Source: an uncultured Faecalibacterium sp. (lineage in GTDB: Bacteria > Bacillota > Clostridia > Oscillospirales > Ruminococcaceae). Taken from it: a stretch of 64,000 bases of DNA. The first letter of the stretch is position 1, and every line of letters starts with the position of its first letter. The translations under genes and the position numbers were made by a program. The DNA lies in assembly GCA_934539245.1 (NCBI GenBank), contig CAKTCK010000001.1, positions 1 through 64,000 of the forward strand, written 5' to 3'. The notes beneath the pieces were generated by a model. The model did not search any database and was not told the origin of the DNA. It saw only the letters and a program-made list of their open reading frames with translations. Positions 33,297 through 42,307 of this stretch are shown in pieces.

Positions 33297-34214
33297 ATGC
33301 AGATCATTTCTCAGTTTGCCCCGCTGCCGCTGGCGCAGCCCGAAAAAGGCACCGCCGTGGCTATGGGCTACTTTGACGGCATCCATATCGGCCACCGGGC
33401 GGTGATCGAAGGGGCTGTGCAGTGGGCAAAGACCCATGACGCAGCCCCGGCGGTGTTCACCTTCCGCCTGCCGGTGGAAAACAAAATGAAGGGCAAGCGC
33501 CTGCTTTCTACCGAGGATAAGCACGCCTTGATCCACAGCCTTGGGGTGGAGTATTACCTCACCCCGGACTTTGAAGCAATCAAGGCGCTGAGCCCGGAGG
33601 AGTTCGTGCGCGGCATCGTGGAAAACTGCCACGCCCGGGCGCTGTTCTGCGGCGAAAACTTCACCTTTGGCGCAAAGGCTGCCGGTACCCCGGAGCTGCT
33701 GCGCGCCCTCTGCGCCCCCCTTGGGGTAGAGGTGGTGGTGGTGCCCATGGCACAGTTTGAGGAAAAGCCGGTGTCCTCCACCCGCATCCGCACCGCGCTG
33801 GAAGGCGGGGATATCCCTGCTGCCAACGCCATGCTGGGGATGCCCTATGCCATCCGCTTTGCGGTGCAGCACGGGGCAGGGCTGGGACACACCCTCGGGG
33901 TGCCCACCATCAACCAGCTGTACCCGCAGGGCTTCCAGATGCCCCGCAGCGGCATTTATATCACCCGCACCTGCATCAACGGGGTGTGGTATCCCTCGGC
34001 CACCGGTCTGGGCAGCCGCCCTACCGTGAACGATGACGCCACCAAGGTGACCTGTGAGACCTTTATCCCGGGCTTTTCCGGCAATCTGTACGGCACCGAC
34101 CCGGTGGTGGAGTTCTACGCCTACCTGAGCCCCAGCAAAAAGTTTGATACGCTGGACCAGCTGCGGGACTGCATCAACGATGCCGCCCGCCGTGCACAGG
34201 AATATTTTGCGTAA
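33297..34214 (+). CDS. ribF: Bifunctional riboflavin kinase / FAD synthetase RibF
   Basis: 305 residues. The N-terminal adenylyltransferase has AMGYFDGIHIGHRAVIEGA and VSSTRIRTALEGGDIPAANA; the C-terminal kinase starts near 180 with GHTLGVPTINQLYP and continues to GSRPTV. It turns riboflavin into FMN and FAD. AAAGGAA precedes the ATG. It is the last gene of the rimP operon and ends in copy C of the 3' element. Confidence 0.95.
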   Translation: MQIISQFAPLPLAQPEKGTAVAMGYFDGIHIGHRAVIEGAVQWAKTHDAAPAVFTFRLPVENKMKGKRLLSTEDKHALIHSLGVEYYLTPDFEAIKALSPEEFVRGIVENCHARALFCGENFTFGAKAAGTPELLRALCAPLGVEVVVVPMAQFEEKPVSSTRIRTALEGGDIPAANAMLGMPYAIRFAVQHGAGLGHTLGVPTINQLYPQGFQMPRSGIYITRTCINGVWYPSATGLGSRPTVNDDATKVTCETFIPGFSGNLYGTDPVVEFYAYLSPSKKFDTLDQLRDCINDAARRAQEYFA

Positions 34215-34221
34215 CGCATAA

Positions 34222-34286
34222 AAAGCGGAAAAATTATTTTTATTTGGGCTTCCGAAAGGTCTGCGGACTTTTCGGAAGCTTTTTTC
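34222..34286 (+). ncRNA. 3'-end terminator element, copy C (after ribF)
   Basis: AGCGGAAAAATTATTTTTATTT is followed by a hairpin GCTTCCGAAAGGTC-TGCG-GACTTTTCGGAAGC (34248-34279) and TTTTTTCACGG. It keeps the linker, the TGCG loop and the CACGG tail of copies A and B, but has lost the pseudoknot part. One stem pair is flipped against copy B (CAT/ATG versus CTT/AAG). Confidence 0.65.
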
Positions 34287-34389
34287 ACGGAAGAGAACGG
34301 AACGGAAACCGGCATTTCCGGCGTCTGCGGGCAGAAAAAACCGCACTTCGGGCAAAATAGACACATTTCCTTGCAACAACGGCAAATGT

Positions 34390-34446
34390 TTGTTAAACAA
34401 TTATCTATCTCATATCCTTGCAATACACGCAGTTTTTGTTTATAAT
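34390..34446 (+). promoter_or_regulatory. pgk promoter with a possible Rex-like upstream site
   Basis: TTGCAA (34418-34423), 17-bp spacer and a perfect TATAAT (34441-34446). Just upstream, TTGTTAA-ACAA-TTATCTA (34390-34407) resembles the TTGTTAA-N4-TTAACAA site of Clostridial Rex with two mismatches. The leader contains CGGGGC/GCCCCG. The remaining part of 34287-34389 shows nothing else I recognise. Confidence 0.6.
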
Positions 34447-34522
34447 AGTAACTGTACGGGGCAAAGCCCCGATTGTGAGCGAGACTCTGGTTCAGAATTA
34501 TAACTTGAGAGGAGTTTTTACC

Positions 34523-35731
<1,209 letters not shown>

Positions 35732-35750
35732 TTTTTCCGGCATCACAATG

Positions 35751-35786
35751 GGTGCGGCGGCATTTACGCCGCCGCATCTTTTCTTT
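35751..35786 (+). terminator. Terminator after pgk
   Basis: TGCGGCGG (35753-35760) pairs with CCGCCGCA (35769-35776), followed by TCTTTTCTTTT. It should limit read-through into tpiA. Confidence 0.75.
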
Positions 35787-35833
35787 TGTGCAGGCAATTT
35801 GTAAATAGTTACGAAGGTAAGGAGAAAATAACA

Positions 35834-36604
35834 ATGGATAAGGCAAAGCGCAAGGCTATTATCGCCGGTAACTGGAAGATGAACAAGACCGCCTCCGAGG
35901 CTGCTGTTCTGGTGGACGAGCTGATCCCCGCCGTGAAGGACGCCACCTGCGAGGTGGTCATCTGCACCCCGTTTACCGATCTGGTCACCGCTGTGGCTAA
36001 GACCAAGGGCACCAACATCCATGTGGGTGCCGAGAACGTCCACTTTGAGAAGTCCGGTGCTTTCACCGGCGAGATCAGCGCTGATATGCTGGTGGATCTG
36101 GGCGTGGAGTACGTAATCGTCGGCCACTCTGAGCGCCGCCAGTACTTTGCAGAGACCGACCAGACCGTCAACAAGCGCACTCTGGCTGCCCTGAATGCCG
36201 GTCTGAAGGTCATCATTTGCGTGGGTGAGAGCCTGCAGCAGCGCGAGGAGGGCGTTACCGAGGAGCTGGTCCGTATGCAGACCAAGATCGCCCTGCGTGA
36301 CGTGACCGCCGAGCAGATGGCAAACGTTGTCATCGCCTACGAGCCCATCTGGGCCATTGGCACCGGCAAGACCGCTACCTCCGATCAGGCACAGGAAGTC
36401 TGCGCTCAGATCCGCAAGGTGGTGGGCGAGCTGTACGGCGAGGCTGTGGCCGAGGCTACCACTGTGCAGTACGGCGGCAGCATGAACGCCAAGAACTGCG
36501 AGGAGCTGCTGAGCAAGAAGGACGTGGATGGCGGCCTGATCGGCGGCGCATCCCTGAAGGCTCCGGACTTTGCTGTCATCGTTGATGCAGCCACTAAGGG
36601 CTGA
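35834..36604 (+). CDS. tpiA: Triosephosphate isomerase
   Basis: 256 residues. Active-site residues are Lys15 in AGNWKMNKT, His in [15 protein letters not shown] and Glu in [15 protein letters not shown]; phosphate binders are YGGSMN and [10 protein letters not shown]. It interconverts the triose phosphates. GTAAGGAG lies before ATG 35834. Confidence 0.98.
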   Translation: MDKAKRKAIIAGNWKMNKTASEAAVLVDELIPAVKDATCEVVICTPFTDLVTAVAKTKGTNIHVGAENVHFEKSGAFTGEISADMLVDLGVEYVIVGHSERRQYFAETDQTVNKRTLAALNAGLKVIICVGESLQQREEGVTEELVRMQTKIALRDVTAEQMANVVIAYEPIWAIGTGKTATSDQAQEVCAQIRKVVGELYGEAVAEATTVQYGGSMNAKNCEELLSKKDVDGGLIGGASLKAPDFAVIVDAATKG

Positions 36605-36631
36605 GCAACTGCCTTTTCTTAAATGAGCTGT

Positions 36632-36684
36632 TTCAGCGCCCGGCTGCGCCGCTTTTTCAGCGCTGAGCCGGGCGCTGATCTGTT
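36632..36684 (+). terminator. Hairpin between tpiA and gpmI
   Basis: TCAGCGCCCGGCT (36632-36644) pairs with AGCCGGGCGCTGA (36666-36678), followed by TCTGTTTT. The T run is imperfect, so it is probably partial. Confidence 0.65.
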
Positions 36685-36788
36685 TTACAGCAGCTGTCCG
36701 GGTGCGTGCACCCGCAGGCTGCACCCCCGCAGGCAGGGCCTCTGGCCTTGCCCGCAACGCGTGATAAATTCAAAGGAGATTCAATTTT

Positions 36789-38315
36789 ATGGCAAAGAAA
36801 CCTGTTCTTCTGTGCATCATGGATGGCTTCGGCTGGGTGCCGAACGAGACCTTCGGCAATGCTGTTGTGGCTGCCAAGACCCCCCATCTGGATGCTCTGA
36901 TGGAAAAGTACCCCATGACCACCATTGATGCTTCCGGCATGGCTGTCGGCCTGCCCGACGGCCAGATGGGCAACTCCGAGGTCGGCCACACCAACATGGG
37001 TGCAGGCCGCATCGTGTACCAGCAGCTGACCCTCATCACCAAGTCCATCCGCGACGGTGAGATGCTCAAGAATCCTGTGCTGGTCAAGAACATGAAGGCT
37101 GCGATCGAGGCCGGTAAGGCCATCCACCTGATGGGTCTGGTGGGCACCGGCGGCGTGCACAGCCATGCTGACCACTGGTTCGGCGTGCTGGAGATGGCAA
37201 AGCATCTGGGTGCCAAGGAAGTCTACCTGCACTGCATCACCGACGGCCGCGACACCGACCCCCACTCCGGCAAGGGCTTCCTTGCTGACCTGCAGGCCAA
37301 GCTGGACGAGCTGGGCGTGGGCAAGATCGCCAGCGTTTCCGGCCGTTACTACGCCATGGACCGCGATAACAACTGGGATCGCGAGGAGAAGGCCTACGCT
37401 GCCTTCGTCTACGGCGAGGGCGAGCACGCTGCCAACGCTGCCGAGGCCATCGAGGCTTCCTATGCCGCAGACAAGACCGATGAGTTCGTGCTGCCCTGCG
37501 TCACCTGCGAGGGTGGCCGCGTGCAGGATGGCGACACCGTCATCTTTATGAACTTCCGCCCCGACCGTGCCCGCCAGATGACCCGCATCTTCTGCGACGA
37601 CGCCTTTACCGGCTTTGAGCGCCGCGGCGGCCGCAAGCAGGTACACTACGTCTGCATGGCTGAGTACGATGCCACCATGCCCAACTGCGAAGTGGCTTAT
37701 CCCCCGGTGGAGCTGAAGAACGTTCTGGGCGAGTACCTGTCTGCCCACGGCAAGACCCAGCTGCGCATTGCCGAGACCGAGAAGTACGCCCACGTCACCT
37801 TCTTCTTCAACGGCGGTGTGGAAGCTCCCTATGAGGGCGAGGATCGCTGCGTCATCCCCAGCCCCAAGGTTGCCACCTACGACCTGAAGCCCGAGATGAG
37901 CGCCCCCGAAGTTGCTGCCGAGTGCGTCAAGCGCATCGAGAGCGGTAAGTACGATGTGGTCATCCTGAACTTCGCAAACTGCGATATGGTCGGCCACACC
38001 GGCGTGTTTGATGCTGCTGTCAAGGCCGTTGAGGCTGTGGATACCTGCGTGGATCAGGTGGTCACCGCTGTGCTGAACGCCGGCGGCTGCGCCTTCATCA
38101 CCGCCGACCACGGCAACGCCGAGAAGATGATGAACCCGGACGGCACCCCCTTCACCGCCCACACCACCAACGTTGTGCCCTTTGTGGCAGTTGGCTGCGG
38201 CGACGTGAAGCTGCGCGAAGGCGGCTGCTTGGCCGACATCGCACCCACCATGCTGCCCTATATCGGCCTGCCCGTCCCCGCCGAGATGACCGGCAAGAGC
38301 ATCATTGTGGAGTGA
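36789..38315 (+). CDS. gpmI: 2,3-bisphosphoglycerate-independent phosphoglycerate mutase
   Basis: 508 residues, a Mn2+-dependent alkaline-phosphatase-fold enzyme. The catalytic Ser is in QMGNSEVGHTNMGAGR; metal ligands are in CIMDGFGW, NCDMVGHTGVFDA and ITADHGNAEKM. GVHSHADHWFGVLEMAK and HCITDGRDTDPHS belong to the transferase domain. It converts 3- to 2-phosphoglycerate. AAAGGAG precedes the ATG. Confidence 0.97.
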   Translation: MAKKPVLLCIMDGFGWVPNETFGNAVVAAKTPHLDALMEKYPMTTIDASGMAVGLPDGQMGNSEVGHTNMGAGRIVYQQLTLITKSIRDGEMLKNPVLVKNMKAAIEAGKAIHLMGLVGTGGVHSHADHWFGVLEMAKHLGAKEVYLHCITDGRDTDPHSGKGFLADLQAKLDELGVGKIASVSGRYYAMDRDNNWDREEKAYAAFVYGEGEHAANAAEAIEASYAADKTDEFVLPCVTCEGGRVQDGDTVIFMNFRPDRARQMTRIFCDDAFTGFERRGGRKQVHYVCMAEYDATMPNCEVAYPPVELKNVLGEYLSAHGKTQLRIAETEKYAHVTFFFNGGVEAPYEGEDRCVIPSPKVATYDLKPEMSAPEVAAECVKRIESGKYDVVILNFANCDMVGHTGVFDAAVKAVEAVDTCVDQVVTAVLNAGGCAFITADHGNAEKMMNPDGTPFTAHTTNVVPFVAVGCGDVKLREGGCLADIAPTMLPYIGLPVPAEMTGKSIIVE

Positions 38316-38351
38316 TGCCTGTGCGGCTGAGCGCATAAATCAATAGCATAG

Positions 38352-38397
38352 AAAAACGAGCCATCGTGCGGATTTCCGCATGATGGCTCGTTTTTTA
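38352..38397. terminator. Bidirectional terminator between gpmI and apbE
   Basis: AAAAACGAGCCATCGTGCGG and its near-perfect complement flank a short loop, with T and A runs on the outer sides. Confidence 0.9.
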
Positions 38398-38406
38398 TAA
38401 ACAAAT

Positions 38407-39489
38407 TTACTTTTTCAGGTGGCTGTCCCAGCCGCTGGAGGTGGTGGCCTGCTGATCGGGCGTGCACCACATGGCTTCTACGCCGTCCAGCGACTCCACC
38501 AGCTTCTGCCCCTCTTCCAGCGGCATACAGAACAGGGCGGTGGTCAGGCAGTCTGCCATGCCGGAGTCCGGACACAGCACGGTAACGCCGTTGTAGTAGG
38601 CGGCGGGCCACAGGGTAGCCGGGTCGATGATGTGGTGGTAGCGCTTGCCGTCCACCACAAAGTAGCGCTGGTAGTCGCCGCTGGTCACCAGTGCAAGGTC
38701 GCTCATGTTGATGGGCGAGCCGAAAATGAAGTTGTTATTGGTGTACACCTCCGAGGCGTTCCACGGGTTCTCTACGCCGCCCGTCCACTGGCTGCCGTCC
38801 GGCTTTGTGCCGATGGCGCGCAGGTTGCCGCCCACGCTCACCAGTGCGCTGGTCAGGCCCCGGGCTTCGGCGGCGCGGCAGACCATCTCCACTGCGTACC
38901 CCTTACCCACGCTGCCCACGTCCAGCGACATCTCCGGGTCGGACAGATAGACCGTTTTGGCCTCCTCGTCAATGACAAGGTCGTTGATATCGCAGTGCCG
39001 GGCGGCGGTTTCCAGCTCCTCCTGTGTGGGCAGGGTGTTGTCAGCCTCGGAGGCGTCTTTTTCGGCGGCTTCGCGGTAGTCGTGCCAGATGCCCAGCACA
39101 CTGCCCATGGCAATGTTGATCTTGCCGCCGGTCAGGTCGTACATCTGCCGCGCCAGCTCCAGCATGGAGAGAATGCGGTCATCTACCTGTACCGGGGCTT
39201 TCCCGGCGTTTTCGTTGATGGTCTTAACGTTCACAACGCCGTCGTAGTCGTTGTAGATATCGTAGAGCTGATTGTAGGCAATCAGATCCTGATGCAGCGC
39301 CTGCATCTGGGTGTTGAACTCCTCCTCGCTCTCACAGTAGGCAATGACCTGCGTCACCGTGTCGAACACATCATAAAAGATGGTACTGTACCGGGTCAGC
39401 TCCTTTTTGGGCTTGCAGCCGACCAGCAGGCTAAGGCTCAGCACCGCCGCCAGCAGTGCAGCGGTCATGCGGGTGATGCGGCTCTTCAT
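38407..39489 (-). CDS. apbE: FAD:protein FMN transferase ApbE, lipoprotein
   Basis: 360 residues with a lipobox (LSLLVGC, Cys25), so it is anchored on the outer face of the membrane. VFDTVTQVIAYC, KINIAMGSVLGIWHDYRE, LDVGSVGKGYAVEMVC and ALVSVGGNLRAIGTKP are family motifs, and the C-terminal metal site is near SGMADCLTTALF. It links FMN to a Thr/Ser of extracytoplasmic flavoproteins such as Rnf or Nqr subunits. Its start overlaps the stop of the DUF3783 gene by 4 nt. Confidence 0.95.
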   Translation of the reverse strand: MKSRITRMTAALLAAVLSLSLLVGCKPKKELTRYSTIFYDVFDTVTQVIAYCESEEEFNTQMQALHQDLIAYNQLYDIYNDYDGVVNVKTINENAGKAPVQVDDRILSMLELARQMYDLTGGKINIAMGSVLGIWHDYREAAEKDASEADNTLPTQEELETAARHCDINDLVIDEEAKTVYLSDPEMSLDVGSVGKGYAVEMVCRAAEARGLTSALVSVGGNLRAIGTKPDGSQWTGGVENPWNASEVYTNNNFIFGSPINMSDLALVTSGDYQRYFVVDGKRYHHIIDPATLWPAAYYNGVTVLCPDSGMADCLTTALFCMPLEEGQKLVESLDGVEAMWCTPDQQATTSSGWDSHLKK

Positions 39490-39908
39490 ACGGTCTGGCT
39501 CTCCTTTGCGGCGGTAAAGGCGGTGTGCTCCTCCTGCAAATGCGCCAGCAGGTCTGCGAACATCCAGCTGCGGTTTGCGGGGGTGACCACCGCCTTGAGC
39601 GGGATGGTGACCTGTGCCTGCCGCATCAGATCCAGCAGGGTGTCCACGTCCTTATCGCGGAAGTTTGCCAGCACCAGCGCCGGGGGATAGGCACCCGGCT
39701 CCAGCACCAGTGTTCTGGGGGCTTTTACCTCCACCTCGCCCAGCAGCTGGGCAACAGTCTTGCCGGCGTCGGCGGGAGCAACGGGCAGCAGCTTCATGCC
39801 AAAGGCGGGCGCCATGCCCTCCAGCTTGCCCCGGTCGGCGGGGGAAAGGTTCCAGCCCAGCGCCAGCGGCACCCCGGCGTTCTGGTTGCGTGCAATGTGT
39901 GCTTTCAT
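39486..39908 (-). CDS. DUF3783 family protein
   Basis: 140 residues. The N-terminal part (HIARNQNAGVPLALGWNLSP) is variable; the C-terminal part (VLANFRDKDVDTLLDLMRQA, then VTIPLKAVVTPANRSWMFADLLAHLQEEH) matches the DUF3783 domain. It is cytoplasmic, function unknown. ATG 39908 has AGAGG. The ATGA overlap with apbE means the two are translated together, which hints at a link with flavin or redox metabolism. A -10 box TATACT lies at 39950-39955. Confidence 0.8.
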   Translation of the reverse strand: MKAHIARNQNAGVPLALGWNLSPADRGKLEGMAPAFGMKLLPVAPADAGKTVAQLLGEVEVKAPRTLVLEPGAYPPALVLANFRDKDVDTLLDLMRQAQVTIPLKAVVTPANRSWMFADLLAHLQEEHTAFTAAKESQTV

Positions 39909-40000
39909 GTTTAAAACCTCTTTCGGCAGTGTTTTTTCAAAATACGCTTTAGTATACCATAAAATCCGCAAAAAGAAAATGCACAGACGCTGTGCAAAGA

Positions 40001-40034
40001 AAAAGGGCTGCCGTTTTTAAACGGCAGCCCTTTT
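40001..40034. terminator. Bidirectional terminator
   Basis: AAAAGGGCTGCCGTTT pairs with AAACGGCAGCCCTTTT around TTA. On the reverse strand it ends the transcript of the Cys/His repeat gene. Confidence 0.85.
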
Positions 40035-40066
40035 CCGCATGGAAGAAAAGTATAGGCTAACTACCA

Positions 40067-40095
40067 GCTGTATAGAGTGCATGGATCTATACAGC
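40067..40095 (-). other. Inverted repeat just after the Cys/His repeat gene
   Basis: GCTGTATAGA (40067-40076) and TCTATACAGC (40086-40095) are perfect 10-bp arms with a 9-nt loop, 9 bp beyond the stop codon and ahead of the terminator. It may protect the 3' end of the transcript. Confidence 0.5.
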
Positions 40096-40103
40096 AAGGG
40101 GGA

Positions 40104-41642
40104 TTAACGGATGAAGAGGCTCATGAAGAAGCTACGCAGAGAACGCAGCAGGCCTTTGCCAGTAGAGACAAAGAACGGAACGTTGCCGCTGGTGTAGAGA
40201 CCACCGCAGTGAACGCACTCATCCAGGATGTAGTCGCAGGCGACGTTCTCCTGTGCAACTGCACCGCAGTCAGCACACACAACGTTGTGGGTGCCGTTGC
40301 CGTTGTCAACATACTCGTAGTTCTCGTTCAGGTGCTTGCAAGCGGCCTTCGAGGCACCGCAGCGAGCGCAAGTGTCTTCACCATCGTAGTAGATGTGAGC
40401 CACAGTGTCGATCACGGTATTGCACTTATCGCAAACATAAGAGCAGGTGCCATCCTCGTTGTCCACAGCGTGCTGCTTCACATGCTGGCAAGCAGCGCCG
40501 CACTGCTGGCACTTGCCATCAATGTAGGTGCAGGGAACATTCTCGCTCACAACAGTCTTGCAGTCAGCGCACAGAACATTGTGGGTGTCGTCGTTGTTGG
40601 CAGAAAACTCGAACTTCTGACCCATGTGGTCGCAGACGAACTCAGCACCGCAAGCGCACTTGCCATCTTCGCCGTAGACATGCTCGGCAGTGCCCAGAAC
40701 TTCGTTGCAGGTGAGGCAAACGATGTTGTGAGTGCCGTCGCCATTATCAACAACTTTCTGCACGCCAACATGGTCGCAGGTAGCGCCGCACTGCTGGCAC
40801 TTACCATCAACGTAGTCGCAGGGAACATTCTCGCTCACAGTTTCACCGCAGTCGCCGCACAGAACATTGTGGGTGCCGTTGTTGTTGGCAGAAAACTCGA
40901 AGTTCTGATTCATGTGGTCGCAAGCGGGCTCCTCAGCGCCGCAGGTCTGGCACTTGCCATTAACATAGGTGCAGCCAAGCTCGTCCACAACTGCCTTACA
41001 AACAGCGCAGATGACCTTGTGGGTGCCATGGTCGGTGCTCTCGTACTCCCAGCTGTTGGCCATGTGGTCGCAGGTAGCGCCGCACTGCTCGCACTTGCCA
41101 TCAACGTAGGTGCAAGGAACATTCTCGCTCACAGTTTCACCGCAGCGGTGGCACAGAACATCGTGGGTGCCGTTGTTATTGGCAGAAAAGTCGAAGCTCG
41201 TACCCATGTGGTCGCAAGCGGGCTCCTCAGCGCCGCACTGCTGGCACTTACCATCAACGTAGTCGCAGGGAACATTCTCGCTCACGGTTCCACCGCAGCG
41301 GCCGCACGTAACATCGTGGGTGCCGTCGTTGTTGGCAGAAAAGCCAAAGTCCGTACCCATGTGGTCACAAGTGGGATCAGGAGCGCTACATTTCGTGCAC
41401 TTGCCATCCATAAACATGCAGCTCGCCTGATCATCCAGAGTTACATGGCAATCGTTGCAGATTTCCTTATGAGTGCTGCCGTCGCCGTTACTCACATAGG
41501 TCATGTGATCGTGGAAACAGCTCGAGGTAGGCTCGACATGAGCGGTGTCAGCATCAGCCGCAAAAGCCGCAGGAATCATAGAAAGCGCCATAGCACCCGC
41601 TACAACAAGAGACAGCAAACGGCCTACTTTTTTCATTTTCAT
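40104..41642 (-). CDS. Secreted protein of nine tandem Cys/His repeats, probable metal binder
   Basis: 512 residues. A signal peptide (about 1-28, ending AAFA) is followed by nine repeats of 47-51 residues (about 42-484) and a short basic-hydrophobic tail (SLRSFFMSLFIR) without LPXTG. Each repeat begins Cys-x-His, usually CDHM. A Gly-Thr-His follows, then Val/Ile-x-Cys-x2-Cys; after 8-10 residues comes Cys-x-Tyr, and it closes with Gly-Lys-Cys-x2-Cys-Gly. Seven repeats fit with six Cys and two His. Repeat 6 has His in place of the fourth Cys. Repeat 8 has Cys in place of the second His and His in place of the Cys before x-Tyr. Such swaps suit metal ligands better than disulfides. AAGGAG precedes the ATG. 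Function unknown. Confidence 0.85.
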   Translation of the reverse strand: MKMKKVGRLLSLVVAGAMALSMIPAAFAADADTAHVEPTSSCFHDHMTYVSNGDGSTHKEICNDCHVTLDDQASCMFMDGKCTKCSAPDPTCDHMGTDFGFSANNDGTHDVTCGRCGGTVSENVPCDYVDGKCQQCGAEEPACDHMGTSFDFSANNNGTHDVLCHRCGETVSENVPCTYVDGKCEQCGATCDHMANSWEYESTDHGTHKVICAVCKAVVDELGCTYVNGKCQTCGAEEPACDHMNQNFEFSANNNGTHNVLCGDCGETVSENVPCDYVDGKCQQCGATCDHVGVQKVVDNGDGTHNIVCLTCNEVLGTAEHVYGEDGKCACGAEFVCDHMGQKFEFSANNDDTHNVLCADCKTVVSENVPCTYIDGKCQQCGAACQHVKQHAVDNEDGTCSYVCDKCNTVIDTVAHIYYDGEDTCARCGASKAACKHLNENYEYVDNGNGTHNVVCADCGAVAQENVACDYILDECVHCGGLYTSGNVPFFVSTGKGLLRSLRSFFMSLFIR

Positions 41643-41802
41643 AAACCGAATCTCCTTTACAAAACAATACGATACTTTTTATTTTTCTAAAACGCGGCGC
41701 TCTGCTGTGCCACCATGCATGGACGGCAGGATGCTTTGTTTTCAGAAACGAAACAGAACCTTATAGAACCTCAGGGGCGGGGAATACCACTGGAACCGGC
41801 TG

Positions 41803-41913
41803 CTATACAGCCGCCGCCCCGCCCCCCAAAACAATTCCGCAGCGTGTGTGAGGGAAAGCGACCTTTAAGGAAGGCGGGATCAAAAACGAGATTTTCACAA
41901 AAAAATCATCCAT
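41803..41913 (-). CDS. Small upstream ORF in the leader of the Cys/His repeat gene
   Basis: 36 codons starting ATG 41913, with a perfect AGGAGG 10 nt upstream and about 50 nt after the likely transcription start. The peptide begins MDDFFVKISFLIPP and ends GGGAAAV. Its stop lies inside a GC-rich hairpin (GGGGCGGGG with CCCCGCCCC) in the roughly 320-nt leader. It may be a regulatory leader peptide or a chance frame; the strong ribosome site is the only support. Confidence 0.4.
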   Translation of the reverse strand: MDDFFVKISFLIPPSLKVAFPHTRCGIVLGGGAAAV

Positions 41914-41969
41914 CTTGACGATACCTCCTAAAAGTAATTACCAAGTTGTAAACTTTTTGGTTCGTTTTT

Positions 41970-41998
41970 ATTATAGTGGTTCAGTGAACCACTGTCAA
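41970..41998 (-). promoter_or_regulatory. Consensus promoter of the Cys/His repeat gene with a palindrome filling the spacer
   Basis: Reverse-strand TTGACA, 17-bp spacer, TATAAT, both perfect. The spacer is part of AGTGGTTCA-G-TGAACCACT (41975-41993), a perfect 9+1+9 inverted repeat. A protein bound there would block RNA polymerase completely. The divergent ribbon-helix-helix gene at 42098 is the obvious candidate repressor. Confidence 0.8.
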
Positions 41999-42035
41999 GA
42001 GTGAAAGTTGTGTGTGGCTTAACTTTTTTTGCGGC

Positions 42036-42064
42036 TTTACTTTTTAAAGAGGATAGGGTATATT
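42036..42064 (+). promoter_or_regulatory. Probable promoter of the ribbon-helix-helix gene
   Basis: TTTACT, 17-bp spacer, TATATT, 34 bp before the ATG; it lies about 40 bp from the divergent palindromic promoter. Confidence 0.5.
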
Positions 42065-42097
42065 TTTTCAGAACTACCCAAAAAGGAGATGAAACGG

Positions 42098-42304
42098 ATG
42101 GCGACTGATAAACCGCGCTATACAGTATCTGTGGACAAGGAGTTGTTTCAACAGATCGAAGAGTATCGCTTTGAGCACCGCTGCCAGACGCGCTCTGAGG
42201 CAACTGTGGAGTTGATCCGGCTCGGCTTGGAGTCCTTGAAAACGGAAAAATCATGGGGGGGGGGGGGGTACAACACTCAACTGCAAAATAAAAGCGTTAT
42301 ATAG
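42098..42304 (+). CDS. Ribbon-helix-helix (CopG/Arc-like) DNA-binding protein with a G-tract C-terminus
   Basis: 68 residues. KPRYTVSVDKELFQQIEEYR gives the beta strand and first helix, and CQTRSEATVELIRLGLESL the second helix of a ribbon-helix-helix dimer. AAAAGGAG lies 9 nt before ATG 42098. After residue 52 the sequence becomes WGGGG because of a 14-G run at 42255-42268, then YNTQLQNKSVI. A change of one G would replace or shorten the tail while leaving the DNA-binding fold intact. It probably represses the divergent Cys/His repeat gene and perhaps itself. Confidence 0.75.
   Translation: MATDKPRYTVSVDKELFQQIEEYRFEHRCQTRSEATVELIRLGLESLKTEKSWGGGGYNTQLQNKSVI
42255..42268 (+). repeat. Homopolymeric G14 tract inside the RHH gene
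   Basis: Fourteen consecutive G encode Trp-Gly4. With 13 G the frame runs on into the downstream hairpin region; with 12 or 15 G it stops after a few residues. Such tracts vary by slipped-strand pairing, or by sequencing error. Confidence 0.9.
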
Positions 42305-42307
42305 CAA

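Noticed and set aside
40104..41642. CRISPR-like array because of regularly spaced repeated DNA
   Set aside because: The repeats are about 145 bp, in frame, divergent at DNA level and code for Cys/His modules with a signal peptide.
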